From Tissierellia bacterium (lineage in GTDB: Bacteria > Bacillota_A > Clostridia > Tissierellales > Peptoniphilaceae): a stretch of DNA of 9,333 bases. The first letter of the stretch is position 1. Each line of letters opens with the position of its first letter. The notes below the pieces were generated by a model, which was given only the letters and a program-made list of their open reading frames with translations, searched no databases and was not told the DNA's origin. Both the position numbers and the translations under genes were made by a program. The stretch is from positions 1 through 9,333 of the forward strand of contig JAAYEN010000252.1 of NCBI GenBank assembly GCA_012728775.1, given 5' to 3'. This document shows positions 1 through 7,589 of this stretch, one piece after another.

Positions 1-2338
1 GTGAATAATCTACATTAATAGATTCTCTTTTGACTTCAACTGCTACTTTATCAGACTCTTCAATGCTACTAGTCTCAATCGCCTTGAAACTATTAAGTCT
101 CAATGCATTTCCTACAACAAATAAGGAAGACATGCTCATTGCTCCAGCTGCGATCATGGGAGACATTCTAATTCCAAATGCTGCGTAGAATAATCCAGCA
201 GCAACGGGAATTCCCAACGCATTATAGAAGAATGCCCAAAATAGATTTTGTTTAATATTCTTCATAGTTGCTTTTCCTAAGTCTATGGCATTTACTACAT
301 CGAGAAGATTATTTTTCATTAGTACTACATCAGCAGATTCGATTGCTATGTCTGTTCCTGCACCAATTGCAATACCTACATCTGATTTCGCTAAAGCCGG
401 GGCATCATTTATTCCGTCTCCAACCATAATAACTTTTTCTCCACGATTTTGTACTTTTCCAATAGCTTCTTCTTTGTTTTGTGGAAGAACATCGGCTATT
501 ACTTCAGTCACACCTATTTCTTCAGCTATGGCCTTAGCTGTTATTTCGTTGTCTCCTGTAAGCATTATTACTTTTAAGCCTTCGTCTTGAAGTCTTTTTA
601 TTGCTTCCCGACTTGTGGGTTTCACTACGTCTGCAGCGGCAATTATTCCTATAATTTCATCTTCTGATGCAAAATACATGGGAGTTTTACCTTTTTTTGC
701 TAATTCATTAGATTTTATCTCTAAATCTTCTGAATGAATTTTAAGCATATCTAAAATCTTTTTATTCCCTGCAAAATAGTTTTTTCCTGCAATTCCAACT
801 TTTATTCCAATTCCAGGAATTGCTTCAAAATATTCTACCTCATAATCTTTTTTCTTTTCTAATATCGTAAATTCAATAATAGCTTCTGCCAATGGATGCT
901 CAGATTTCACTTCCATGGCATATGCTAAATCAATTAATTCTTGTTCATCTATATTTATTGCCAAAATATCTGTAACAAATGGCTTACCTAAAGTTATAGT
1001 TCCAGTCTTATCCATTACAACAGTGTCAATTTTATCCAACAATTCCAAAGATTCTGCGGATTTTATTAACACACCAAAGTTAGCTCCCTTACCTGTACCT
1101 ACCATTATGGCAACAGGTGTAGCAAGTCCTAAAGCACATGGACATGATATGACTAACACTGCTACAGCCATAGTCATTGCAAATTCAAAGCCTGCACCTA
1201 CTGTATACCAATATATCAATGTTAAAATTGCAATTCCAATTACTATTGGAACAAAAATTCCTGATATTTTATCAGCTAGTTTCGCTATTGGAGCTTTTGA
1301 AGTGCTGGCATCTTCAACTAATTTTATGATTTGTGATAGAGTAGAATCTTCTTGGGACTTTATTACTTCTACATTAATACTTCCATTGTTATTTATAGTG
1401 GCGGTATATACTTCGTCTCCTACTTCTTTTGAAACTGGAATACTTTCACCAGTCAATATGGATTGGTCTACTGATGAATTTCCTTGGACTACTTTTCCAT
1501 CTACGGGAATTCTTTCCCCTGGTCTTACTACTACTATATCTCCTACAATTATTTCTTCTATACCAATTTCTACTTCGATACCATCTCTTAGTACCCTGGC
1601 AGTTTTAGGTGCTAAATCCATTAATTTTGTAATTGCATTGGATGTTCTTCTCTTAGATCTAGCTTCGAAAAATTTTCCTAGAGTTATTAATGTAAGTATA
1701 GTCGCTGCTGATTCGAAATAAACTTCATGATGATATTTATGAACGAAGTCCATATCTCCATCTCTAAATCCTATAATCAACATCATAATAACGTAAATAC
1801 CGTATAAATAACTGGCACCACTACCAATAGAAATTAGTGAATCCATATTGGGTGTTCTATTAATTAGGCCCTTTAATCCAGATATAAAGTAAGATCTATT
1901 TACAAACATAATGGGTGTTGTTAAAAGTAATTGAAAAAATGAATTCATTAATGCATTTTCCATACCATCCAAAAATTTCGGAATAGGAATGCCCATCATT
2001 GGACCCATGGAAATATACATCAATGGAATCAAAAATGCTACAGATACTTTTAAACGTAAGGACTTATCCTTTAATTCTTCTTTATAAATATCTGTAGAAT
2101 CTATGTTAGTATCCTTGGTGGATAATTGAGATTTTGCTTTCGCAGCATATCCTGCCTTATCTACTGCTTTTTCTATATCTAAATTGCGTACAATTTCTTC
2201 GTCATATTTTACGTTCATACTTTTTGTAAGCAAGTTTACTTCTACTGATTCAACGCCTTCTATCTTTCCAACAGCTTTTTCAACTGCTGCCACACAAGAA
2301 GCGCATGTCATGCCTTCAACGTTAAATTGTTCTTTCAT
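1..2338 (-). CDS. copA: Cu(I)-translocating P1B-type ATPase CopA, C-terminal end outside the window
   Basis: Copper-exporting P-type ATPase of the cell membrane, which uses ATP to pump Cu(I) out of the cytoplasm. I read 779 codons without a stop from the ATG at 2338, so only the extreme C-terminus is missing. An N-terminal heavy-metal-associated domain carries the copper-binding motif GMTCASC (Cys12, Cys15). Next come the first membrane helices (about 97-220), the actuator motif TGES (296-299), the transport-site motif CPC (399-401), the phosphorylated Asp443 in DKTGT, the HP motif (481-482), TGD (594-596) and GDGINDAP (640-647). YN (705-706) and MSMSS (734-738) in the last two helices fit Cu(I) specificity. 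An AGGAGG ribosome binding site sits 4 nt before the start. At least 24 residues follow the usual family end near residue 755, so a C-terminal extension continues past the edge. No copper regulator or copZ chaperone is visible beside it. The gene is downstream of leuS but has its own promoter candidate. Confidence 0.96.
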   Translation of the reverse strand, partial: MKEQFNVEGMTCASCVAAVEKAVGKIEGVESVEVNLLTKSMNVKYDEEIVRNLDIEKAVDKAGYAAKAKSQLSTKDTNIDSTDIYKEELKDKSLRLKVSVAFLIPLMYISMGPMMGIPIPKFLDGMENALMNSFFQLLLTTPIMFVNRSYFISGLKGLINRTPNMDSLISIGSGASYLYGIYVIMMLIIGFRDGDMDFVHKYHHEVYFESAATILTLITLGKFFEARSKRRTSNAITKLMDLAPKTARVLRDGIEVEIGIEEIIVGDIVVVRPGERIPVDGKVVQGNSSVDQSILTGESIPVSKEVGDEVYTATINNNGSINVEVIKSQEDSTLSQIIKLVEDASTSKAPIAKLADKISGIFVPIVIGIAILTLIYWYTVGAGFEFAMTMAVAVLVISCPCALGLATPVAIMVGTGKGANFGVLIKSAESLELLDKIDTVVMDKTGTITLGKPFVTDILAINIDEQELIDLAYAMEVKSEHPLAEAIIEFTILEKKKDYEVEYFEAIPGIGIKVGIAGKNYFAGNKKILDMLKIHSEDLEIKSNELAKKGKTPMYFASEDEIIGIIAAADVVKPTSREAIKRLQDEGLKVIMLTGDNEITAKAIAEEIGVTEVIADVLPQNKEEAIGKVQNRGEKVIMVGDGINDAPALAKSDVGIAIGAGTDIAIESADVVLMKNNLLDVVNAIDLGKATMKNIKQNLFWAFFYNALGIPVAAGLFYAAFGIRMSPMIAAGAMSMSSLFVVGNALRLNSFKAIETSSIEESDKVAVEVKRESINVDYS

Positions 2339-2386
2339 ATAACCTCCTAATTCCTATTAATTTACTATGATATTACCCGATAAGAA

Positions 2387-2437
2387 AGGAAATAAACGAA
2401 TATATGAATAAAAATTCATGCATTCAATTTATTTCCT
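2387..2437 (-). terminator. Long AT-rich inverted repeat after leuS: possible terminator and/or copA operator
   Basis: Nested inverted repeat with perfect 10-bp outer arms AGGAAATAAA (2387-2396) and TTTATTTCCT (2428-2437). The middle arms are GAAT (2398-2401) and ATTC (2422-2425), and the inner arms are ATGAAT (2404-2409) and ATTCAT (2414-2419) around an AAAA loop. That gives about 20 base pairs with small internal loops. It begins 10 nt after the leuS stop. On the minus strand it is followed by TTCTT, so it could act as a weak intrinsic terminator for leuS. The stem is unusually poor in G and C for that role. It also covers both promoter hexamers of copA, so an operator function is equally possible. 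Confidence 0.5.
2399..2427 (-). promoter_or_regulatory. Candidate sigma-A promoter of copA
   Basis: On the minus strand TTGAAT (2427-2422) serves as -35 and TATATT (2404-2399) as -10. They are separated by exactly 17 nt and match the TTGACA/TATAAT consensus at 4 and 5 of 6 positions. The predicted start of transcription near 2392 leaves a leader of about 50 nt before the copA ATG. The spacer is filled by the inner arms of an inverted repeat (ATGAAT-TTTT-ATTCAT), a place where a repressor or activator could bind. No CopY box (TACAnnTGTA) or complete CsoR-type GC-rich palindrome is present. The promoter is therefore supported by hexamers and spacing only, and its regulator is unknown. Confidence 0.55.
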
Positions 2438-2447
2438 AATTGATTCT

Positions 2448-4859
2448 TTATTTTACAACTATATTATATATTTTTCCTGGAACAAAAATTTCTTTTACAA
2501 TTTCTTTTCCTTCAAAAAGATTTTGTCCTTCTTTAGAATTAAATATTAATTCTTTTATTGCTTCTTGAGATGCATCTCTAGGAGCCATAACTCTCATTCT
2601 AACTTTTCCATTTACTTGAATTGGATATTCCACTTCATCTCTAATAGTTTTTTCTTCGGAATATTCAGGCCATTTCAAATGACAAATATGTCCATCAAAA
2701 CCTGAGAGCTCCCAAATCTCTTCTGTAATATGTGGGGCTACTGGATTTAATAATGTCAAAAATGTTTTATATTCTGCGTTATTAACTGCTCCTTTTCTGG
2801 TAAATAAATTTTGAAGAGTCATAAGCTGAGCAATTCCTGTGTTGAATTTTAAATGTTCGTAGTCTTCACTTACTTTTTTAATAGATTGATGCATTTCCAC
2901 TTCTAAATCGTCAGAGTATTCATCTCCATCTACTAAAATATTTCGAAGATTCCAAACTCTATCTAAAAATCTTCTAGTTCCTATTAAGCTTTCCGTAGAC
3001 CAAGGAGCGCTTTTTTCAAAATCACCCATAAACATTTCATAAGCTCTAAGTGTATCTGCTCCATACTCTTCTACTATTTCGTTTGGGTTAATTACATTCC
3101 CTCTCGACTTACTCATTTTACCTCCATCGGCTCCTAAAATCATACCGTGGGAAGTTCTTTTAGCATATGGTTCTTTAGTAGGTGATACCCCTATGTCGTA
3201 TAAGAATTTATACCAAAATCTAGAATAAAGTAAATGAAGAGTAGTATGTTCCATTCCTCCATTATACCAATCCACATTTAACCAATAATTCATAGCTTCT
3301 TTAGATGCTAATTCTTCATTGTTATGTGGGTCTACATATCTCATAAAATACCATGAAGATCCAGCCCATTGTGGCATGGTATCAGTTTCTCTTTTGGCTG
3401 GTCCTCCACATTTAGGACAAGTTGTATTTACCCAATCAGTTAATTTTGAAAGGGGTGATGAACCGTCTTGGGATGTTCTATAGTTTTCTACTTCAGGAAG
3501 TGTTAATGGTAGTTCTTCTTCTGGAAGTGCCACATATCCACAATCATCACAATATACTACTGGAATAGGTTCACCCCAGTATCTTTGTCTAGAAAATACC
3601 CAATCACGTAATTTATAGTTTATCTTTTTTTCGCCTATATTATTTTCTACTGAGTACTCTATAGCCTTGTCTATTGCTTCTTTTACTGGTAGTCCATTTA
3701 ACATTCCAGAGTTAATCATATTGCCATTGTCGATATCAACGAGGGCTTCTTTCTCTATGGAATCTCCATCTACTACTTGGACAATTGGAAGATTAAACTT
3801 CTTTGCAAATTCATAGTCACGTTGATCGTGACCTGGAACAGCCATAATTGCACCTGTTCCATAGGTTGCTAAAACATAGTCTGAAATCCATACAGGTATT
3901 TCTTTTTTAGTAAATGGATTGATAGCAGAAATCCCTTTTAATTCTACACCAGTTTTTTCTTTTATCATTTCCGTCCTTTCAAATTCTGAAAGGTGAGATA
4001 CTCTGTGTCTATAATTTTCTACTTCATCTATATTTTTTATTTTATCTCTATACTTATCAATAAGAGAATGTTCTGGAGCTATAACCATATATGTGGCTCC
4101 GTAAACCGTATCAGGTCTTGTAGTAAATACTTTTAATTCTTCTTCTGTATCTTTGATTTGGAATTTCAATTCCGCTCCTACAGATCTACCTATCCAATTT
4201 TCTTGTTGGATTTTAATTCTCTCAAAGTAATTTACATCTGCCAAGTCTTCTATTAATCTGTCTGCGTATTCGGTTATTTTTAACATCCATTGACTACGAA
4301 CCCTTTGCTCTACTTGTTCGCCACATCTCTCACATTCCCCTTGAATAACTTCTTCGTTAGCAAGCCCAACCAAACAAGATGGGCACCAGTTAATTGGCAT
4401 TTCAGTCTTATAAGCAAGGCCTCGTTTGAAAAGTTGCAAGAAAATCCACTGTGTCCATTTATAATAATCTGGATCAGTAGTATTTACTTCCTTATCCCAA
4501 TCAAAAGAAAAACCTAAGGATTGGAGTTGGCTTTTAAAATTTGCTACATTATTTTCAGTAACTATTCTAGGATGTATTCCCGTTTTTATTGCATAATTTT
4601 CTGTTGGTAGTCCAAATGCATCCCATCCCATAGGAAATAATACATTATAACCTTCCAATCTTCTCTTTCTGGAAATTACATCCAAGGCAGTGTAAGGTCT
4701 AGCATGACCCACATGAAGCCCATCTCCAGAAGGATAAGGAAACTCCACTAATGCGTAGAATTTTTCCTTTGAGTGATCAATTTCAGAAAAAAAAGTTTTA
4801 TCTTTTTCCCAAAAATCCTGCCATTTTTTTTCTACTTTATTATGATTATATTCTGTCAT
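2448..4859 (-). CDS. leuS: Leucyl-tRNA synthetase (class I, with CP1 editing domain)
   Basis: Cytoplasmic enzyme that attaches leucine to tRNA(Leu) and hydrolyses mischarged products. With the ATG at 4859 it has 803 residues, normal for a bacterial LeuRS and apparently complete. The catalytic Rossmann fold shows HVGH (49-52) and KMSKS (581-585). A zinc module has the pairs CPSC (159-162) and CERC (176-179), and a second Cys set lies at 437/440 and 481/484. The CP1 editing domain has the threonine-rich TTRPDT (246-251) and the [15 protein letters not shown] segment with its conserved Asp. The anticodon-binding and C-terminal domains follow and end in VVK. I chose this ATG because GGAGG (4864-4868) sits 4 nt before it; the in-frame TTG at 4880 would place that binding site inside the coding region and has none of its own. 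No T-box leader fits in the 112 nt upstream, so expression may depend on read-through from gatB or an unrecognised promoter. Confidence 0.97.
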   Translation of the reverse strand: MTEYNHNKVEKKWQDFWEKDKTFFSEIDHSKEKFYALVEFPYPSGDGLHVGHARPYTALDVISRKRRLEGYNVLFPMGWDAFGLPTENYAIKTGIHPRIVTENNVANFKSQLQSLGFSFDWDKEVNTTDPDYYKWTQWIFLQLFKRGLAYKTEMPINWCPSCLVGLANEEVIQGECERCGEQVEQRVRSQWMLKITEYADRLIEDLADVNYFERIKIQQENWIGRSVGAELKFQIKDTEEELKVFTTRPDTVYGATYMVIAPEHSLIDKYRDKIKNIDEVENYRHRVSHLSEFERTEMIKEKTGVELKGISAINPFTKKEIPVWISDYVLATYGTGAIMAVPGHDQRDYEFAKKFNLPIVQVVDGDSIEKEALVDIDNGNMINSGMLNGLPVKEAIDKAIEYSVENNIGEKKINYKLRDWVFSRQRYWGEPIPVVYCDDCGYVALPEEELPLTLPEVENYRTSQDGSSPLSKLTDWVNTTCPKCGGPAKRETDTMPQWAGSSWYFMRYVDPHNNEELASKEAMNYWLNVDWYNGGMEHTTLHLLYSRFWYKFLYDIGVSPTKEPYAKRTSHGMILGADGGKMSKSRGNVINPNEIVEEYGADTLRAYEMFMGDFEKSAPWSTESLIGTRRFLDRVWNLRNILVDGDEYSDDLEVEMHQSIKKVSEDYEHLKFNTGIAQLMTLQNLFTRKGAVNNAEYKTFLTLLNPVAPHITEEIWELSGFDGHICHLKWPEYSEEKTIRDEVEYPIQVNGKVRMRVMAPRDASQEAIKELIFNSKEGQNLFEGKEIVKEIFVPGKIYNIVVK

Positions 4860-4971
4860 TTTGCCTCCGTATACAGTCAACTAATTTTCTCTTCTATATA
4901 TCTTAACACAATTTCAAAAAATACTTTAATTTATTTAATCCATCACTACAAAATATGCCAAGTAAAGTAAA
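4860..4971 (-). other. gatB-leuS intergenic spacer without a clear gene
   Basis: 112 nt, very AT-rich, with no RNA gene or convincing small ORF. A 7-bp inverted repeat, TACTTTA/TAAAGTA (4963-4969 with 4922-4928), has a 34-nt loop and is followed on the minus strand by TTTTTT (4921-4916). It could be a weak terminator of the gatB transcript, but the stem is short and has almost no GC. A TTGAAA (4918-4913) followed by TGTTAAGAT is a poor promoter candidate because the spacing is wrong for the -35. There is no TGGNACCGCG-like T-box sequence and no specifier stem, unlike many Firmicute leuS leaders. Confidence 0.45.
4864..4868 (-). promoter_or_regulatory. Ribosome binding site that sets the leuS start
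   Basis: GGAGG on the minus strand, followed by CAAA and then ATG at 4859. It decides in favour of the shorter leuS reading and against the in-frame TTG 21 nt upstream, which would overlap this site. Confidence 0.8.
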
Positions 4972-6396
4972 TTAATTAAGTTTATCTTTTAAAATTTCTA
5001 TTGCCAATTGTGGATTGGCTTTTCCTTTAGTTCTTCCCATTACTTGACCTATTATAGATTGGAGAGCTTTTTCTTTCCCTGACTTATATTCATTAACTGC
5101 TTTTTCACTTCGAAGTAATACTTCATCAATTATTTGTGAGAGAGTAGTAATGTCATTGATCTGTTCCAAATCTTCCTCAAGTACAATTTCTTCTGGAGAC
5201 TTACCAGGATTTTCAAACATTATCTCTATTACTTTTTTAGCACTTCCTAAATTAATTCGTCCACTATCTACAAAACCGATAATTTGAGCAAATGATTTAG
5301 GAGAGAAACCTACATTAAAGTCTTCTGGGCTCGCTAGTCTAAATATTTCAGTAATAATTAAATTAGTAGCTGATTTTGGATTAGCTCCTGCTTTTACAGT
5401 TTCTTCAAAAAAGTTTGCCACTTCAATTGAAGATATTAACTGCTCAGAGTCGTAATTACTTAAATCATATTCTTCAATATATCTTATCTTTCTAGCATCT
5501 GGAAGTTCAGGCAAAGTTTTCTTAATATTTTCAATTTTCTCATCAGTTATAACTATTGGCATTAAATCTGGATCTGGAAGATATCTATAATCTGCTGCAT
5601 CTTCTTTACTTCTCATGGAGTAGGTTTTTTTAGCATCTTGGGAATATCCACGGGTTTCTTGGAATAATTCTTCCCCGCTTTCAATAGCTTTAATTTGTCT
5701 TGCTGATTCATATTCGATAGCTCTTTGAATAGATTGAAATGAATTTAAGTTTTTCATTTCTACACGAGTTCCAAATTTTTCTTCTCCCACTTCTCTGATG
5801 GATAAGTTTACGTCACATCTGAAGGATCCTTCATTCATCTTTGCATCAGATACATCTAAATAAGTTAGATTTGCTCTTAGCTTTTGTAAATACGCTAAAA
5901 CTTCTTCAGCTGTTCTTAAATCAGGCTCTGATACTATTTCAATAAGTGGAGTGCTAGCTCTATTGTTATCTACTAGACTTCCTATGCTTTCTTCGTGAAT
6001 CAACTTTCCTGCGTCTTCTTCAATGTGAATTCTATTAATTCTAATGCGTTTTTTCCCCTTGGAAGTTTCGATATCCAAATATCCATTTTGGCAAATTGGA
6101 TTGTCATCTTGGGATATTTGATAGCCTTTACCTAAATCTGGATAAAAATAGTTTTTCCTATCTTGCTTACCTACTCTTGTAATTTTACAATTTGTAGCTA
6201 AGCCTGCCATTACAGCTAAATCTATTACTTTTTCATTCAAAACTGGCAATGCGCCTGGCAATCCTAGACATACAGGACAAGTATTTGTGTTTGGAGCCTC
6301 GCCAAATTTAGTAGAACAATTACAGAATATTTTAGTATTTGTCTTAAGTTCAACATGAACTTCTAAACCCATTACAGTTTCATAATTTTTAGTCAT
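4972..6396 (-). CDS. gatB: Aspartyl/glutamyl-tRNA amidotransferase subunit B (GatB)
   Basis: The kinase/transamidase subunit of GatCAB. It phosphorylates the side-chain carboxylate of Asp-tRNA(Asn) or Glu-tRNA(Gln) and replaces the phosphate with ammonia. It has 474 residues, the normal family length. The N-terminal cradle domain has GLEVHVEL (10-17), HIEEDAGK (124-131) and EIVSEPD (153-159), the metal- and ATP-site motifs, all preserved. Four cysteines (25, 27, 40, 43, pattern CNC then CPVC) form the likely structural zinc site found in many but not all GatB proteins. The helical and YqeY-like tail domain (about 300-474), which grips the tRNA, ends with GQVMGRTKGKANPQL. The ATG at 6396 is preferred to the in-frame GTG at 6405 because the ribosome binding site AGGTGAT (6401-6407) overlaps that GTG. 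The start overlaps the gatA stop by 8 nt, so translation is probably coupled. GatB looks fully functional, in contrast to its GatA partner. Confidence 0.97.
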   Translation of the reverse strand: MTKNYETVMGLEVHVELKTNTKIFCNCSTKFGEAPNTNTCPVCLGLPGALPVLNEKVIDLAVMAGLATNCKITRVGKQDRKNYFYPDLGKGYQISQDDNPICQNGYLDIETSKGKKRIRINRIHIEEDAGKLIHEESIGSLVDNNRASTPLIEIVSEPDLRTAEEVLAYLQKLRANLTYLDVSDAKMNEGSFRCDVNLSIREVGEEKFGTRVEMKNLNSFQSIQRAIEYESARQIKAIESGEELFQETRGYSQDAKKTYSMRSKEDAADYRYLPDPDLMPIVITDEKIENIKKTLPELPDARKIRYIEEYDLSNYDSEQLISSIEVANFFEETVKAGANPKSATNLIITEIFRLASPEDFNVGFSPKSFAQIIGFVDSGRINLGSAKKVIEIMFENPGKSPEEIVLEEDLEQINDITTLSQIIDEVLLRSEKAVNEYKSGKEKALQSIIGQVMGRTKGKANPQLAIEILKDKLN

Positions 6397-7576
6397 TGCT
6401 ATCACCTTCTATTTCTAAAATCAATTTATTGACAAATTCTAATAATCTTTTGTCGTTAAATGCTTTAGTCGTGATCAAAAGACCTTCTTCGCCAAATGGT
6501 ATAGATATACTTGGAAGTCCTGCCAGATTCAGTCCTGCTGTATAATAAAGACTTACTGGTGCTATTAAAAATTCCACTTCGTCTAATAGTTTTTCGATAT
6601 TATCTTTTATCATGGTTCTTGCCTTTAGAGCTTGAACATAAAAGTCTTCATAATTTCCTTCACTTAAAACGAAGTTACCAAACATTATTTTTTGTTTTAC
6701 GCTTCTTCCAAGGCCTTCTGTTCTAGAGTTTTTGTATAACTCTTCAACATTATTGTAGTTATCACTTCTATATCCAAAACTTATTCCATCAAAGCGCTCC
6801 ATATTAGTTGCAAATTCTCCACTGGAAATTATTTCATATGTTGACAAAGCATATTCTAATCCTTCAATATTTCTTTTCTCAACTGGGATATTTATTTTCT
6901 CAAAAAAATTCTCAACATCTTCAAAATGCCCAAATTTATCTAAATTAACTACCCTTTGCTCATGTAAATTAATATCTTCTAAATCTAAGAAATTAGATTC
7001 ACATGGGAAAGAACCGCTATCTTTCTCGTCTTTTCCGCAAATTATGTTTAATACCTTAGGTATATTATCAAAAGTTTTTGAAAGAACACCTACTCTATCC
7101 AGAGACGATGCAACGGGTATAATTCCGTATCTAGAAATCATTCCATAAGTCGGTTTATAAGCAAATAGTTTATACTCATGGGCACCTAAATGCATAAAAC
7201 CCTTATGACCTGTGGAAAAACCTACTATATTATCTCCATGAGCTACAGCGGCACAAGCTCCAAAACTATTTTCAGTTTCTCCTACGCCAAATTCTTTAGT
7301 TATAGTCTTACCTAAGATTACTCCTCCTGCTTCTTTAATTCTTTCTACTACTGTTGCGTCAAAAGGAGGAATATAGTTTTCTAACATTTTAGAATTTGCA
7401 GTAGTTCTAATTCCCTTTGTAGAAATTTGATCTGCAAAAACTACTGGAAAGGGATTGTCGTTATTTTCTAAAGCTTTCATAGCTTCATCTTTTGTTATTG
7501 TTTTATACGCCTTAATCTCTCCATTATCTCTTTCAATGGATTCAAAATATTGTAAATAATTTTCTTTTATGTTCAT
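6389..7576 (-). CDS. gatA: Degenerate GatA: amidase-family subunit lacking catalytic residues
   Basis: Homologue of GatA, the subunit that normally hydrolyses glutamine to feed ammonia to GatB. Homology is clear: TTANSKML (58-65), KPTYG followed by SRYGIIPVASSLDRVG (141-163), RFDGISFGY (261-269), ELYKNSRTEG (279-288) and LNLAGLPSISIP (349-360). Compared from memory with Staphylococcus aureus GatA, the catalytic Lys of IKDN is Ala48 (FADQ). The nucleophilic Ser of DTGGSIRQP falls on Phe127 (HKGFMH) in a gap-free 31-residue alignment ending at KPTYG. The GGSSGGS loop is reduced to NSFGAC, so only a Ser104 equivalent of the cis-Ser may remain. About 30 N-terminal residues, roughly 16 before the glycine loop and some 20 near residue 345, including the glutamine-binding Asp segment, are missing. 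The length is 395 aa instead of about 485. The frame is open, with ribosome binding site GGAGG 5 nt before ATG, 13 nt after aspS-gatC and overlapping gatB. It therefore looks like a maintained pseudoenzyme or scaffold rather than a decaying gene. Confidence 0.92.
   Translation of the reverse strand: MNIKENYLQYFESIERDNGEIKAYKTITKDEAMKALENNDNPFPVVFADQISTKGIRTTANSKMLENYIPPFDATVVERIKEAGGVILGKTITKEFGVGETENSFGACAAVAHGDNIVGFSTGHKGFMHLGAHEYKLFAYKPTYGMISRYGIIPVASSLDRVGVLSKTFDNIPKVLNIICGKDEKDSGSFPCESNFLDLEDINLHEQRVVNLDKFGHFEDVENFFEKINIPVEKRNIEGLEYALSTYEIISSGEFATNMERFDGISFGYRSDNYNNVEELYKNSRTEGLGRSVKQKIMFGNFVLSEGNYEDFYVQALKARTMIKDNIEKLLDEVEFLIAPVSLYYTAGLNLAGLPSISIPFGEEGLLITTKAFNDKRLLEFVNKLILEIEGDSND
6401..6407 (-). 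promoter_or_regulatory. Ribosome binding site of gatB inside the end of gatA
   Basis: AGGTGAT on the minus strand matches the anti-Shine-Dalgarno complement over 7 nt and precedes ATG at 6396. It lies inside the last codons of gatA and covers the alternative GTG at 6405, so it both fixes the gatB start and suggests gatA-gatB translational coupling. Confidence 0.75.
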
Positions 7577-7589
7577 AATTTCCTCCCTT

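Noticed and set aside
285..590. 101-codon plus-strand open frame
   Set aside because: It is antisense to the ATP-binding domain of CopA, with no motif or supporting start signal.
915..1721. 268-codon open frame on the plus strand
   Set aside because: It lies entirely opposite copA, whose motifs are unmistakable. The translation is Ser/Ile/Thr-rich without domain character and has no good ribosome binding site, so it is an antisense shadow.
2339..2447. CopY or CsoR operator before copA
   Set aside because: No TACAnnTGTA and no complete GC-rich CsoR palindrome; only a lone TACCC half-site-like string is present.
4878..4880. TTG as the start of leuS, adding 7 residues
   Set aside because: The GGAGG ribosome binding site would lie inside the coding sequence; it fits the ATG at 4859.
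6389..7576. gatA as a frameshifted or decaying pseudogene
   Set aside because: The frame is open throughout, homology continues to the C-terminus, the ribosome binding site is strong, and its end is precisely overlapped by gatB. Missing pieces are clean in-frame deletions and substitutions.
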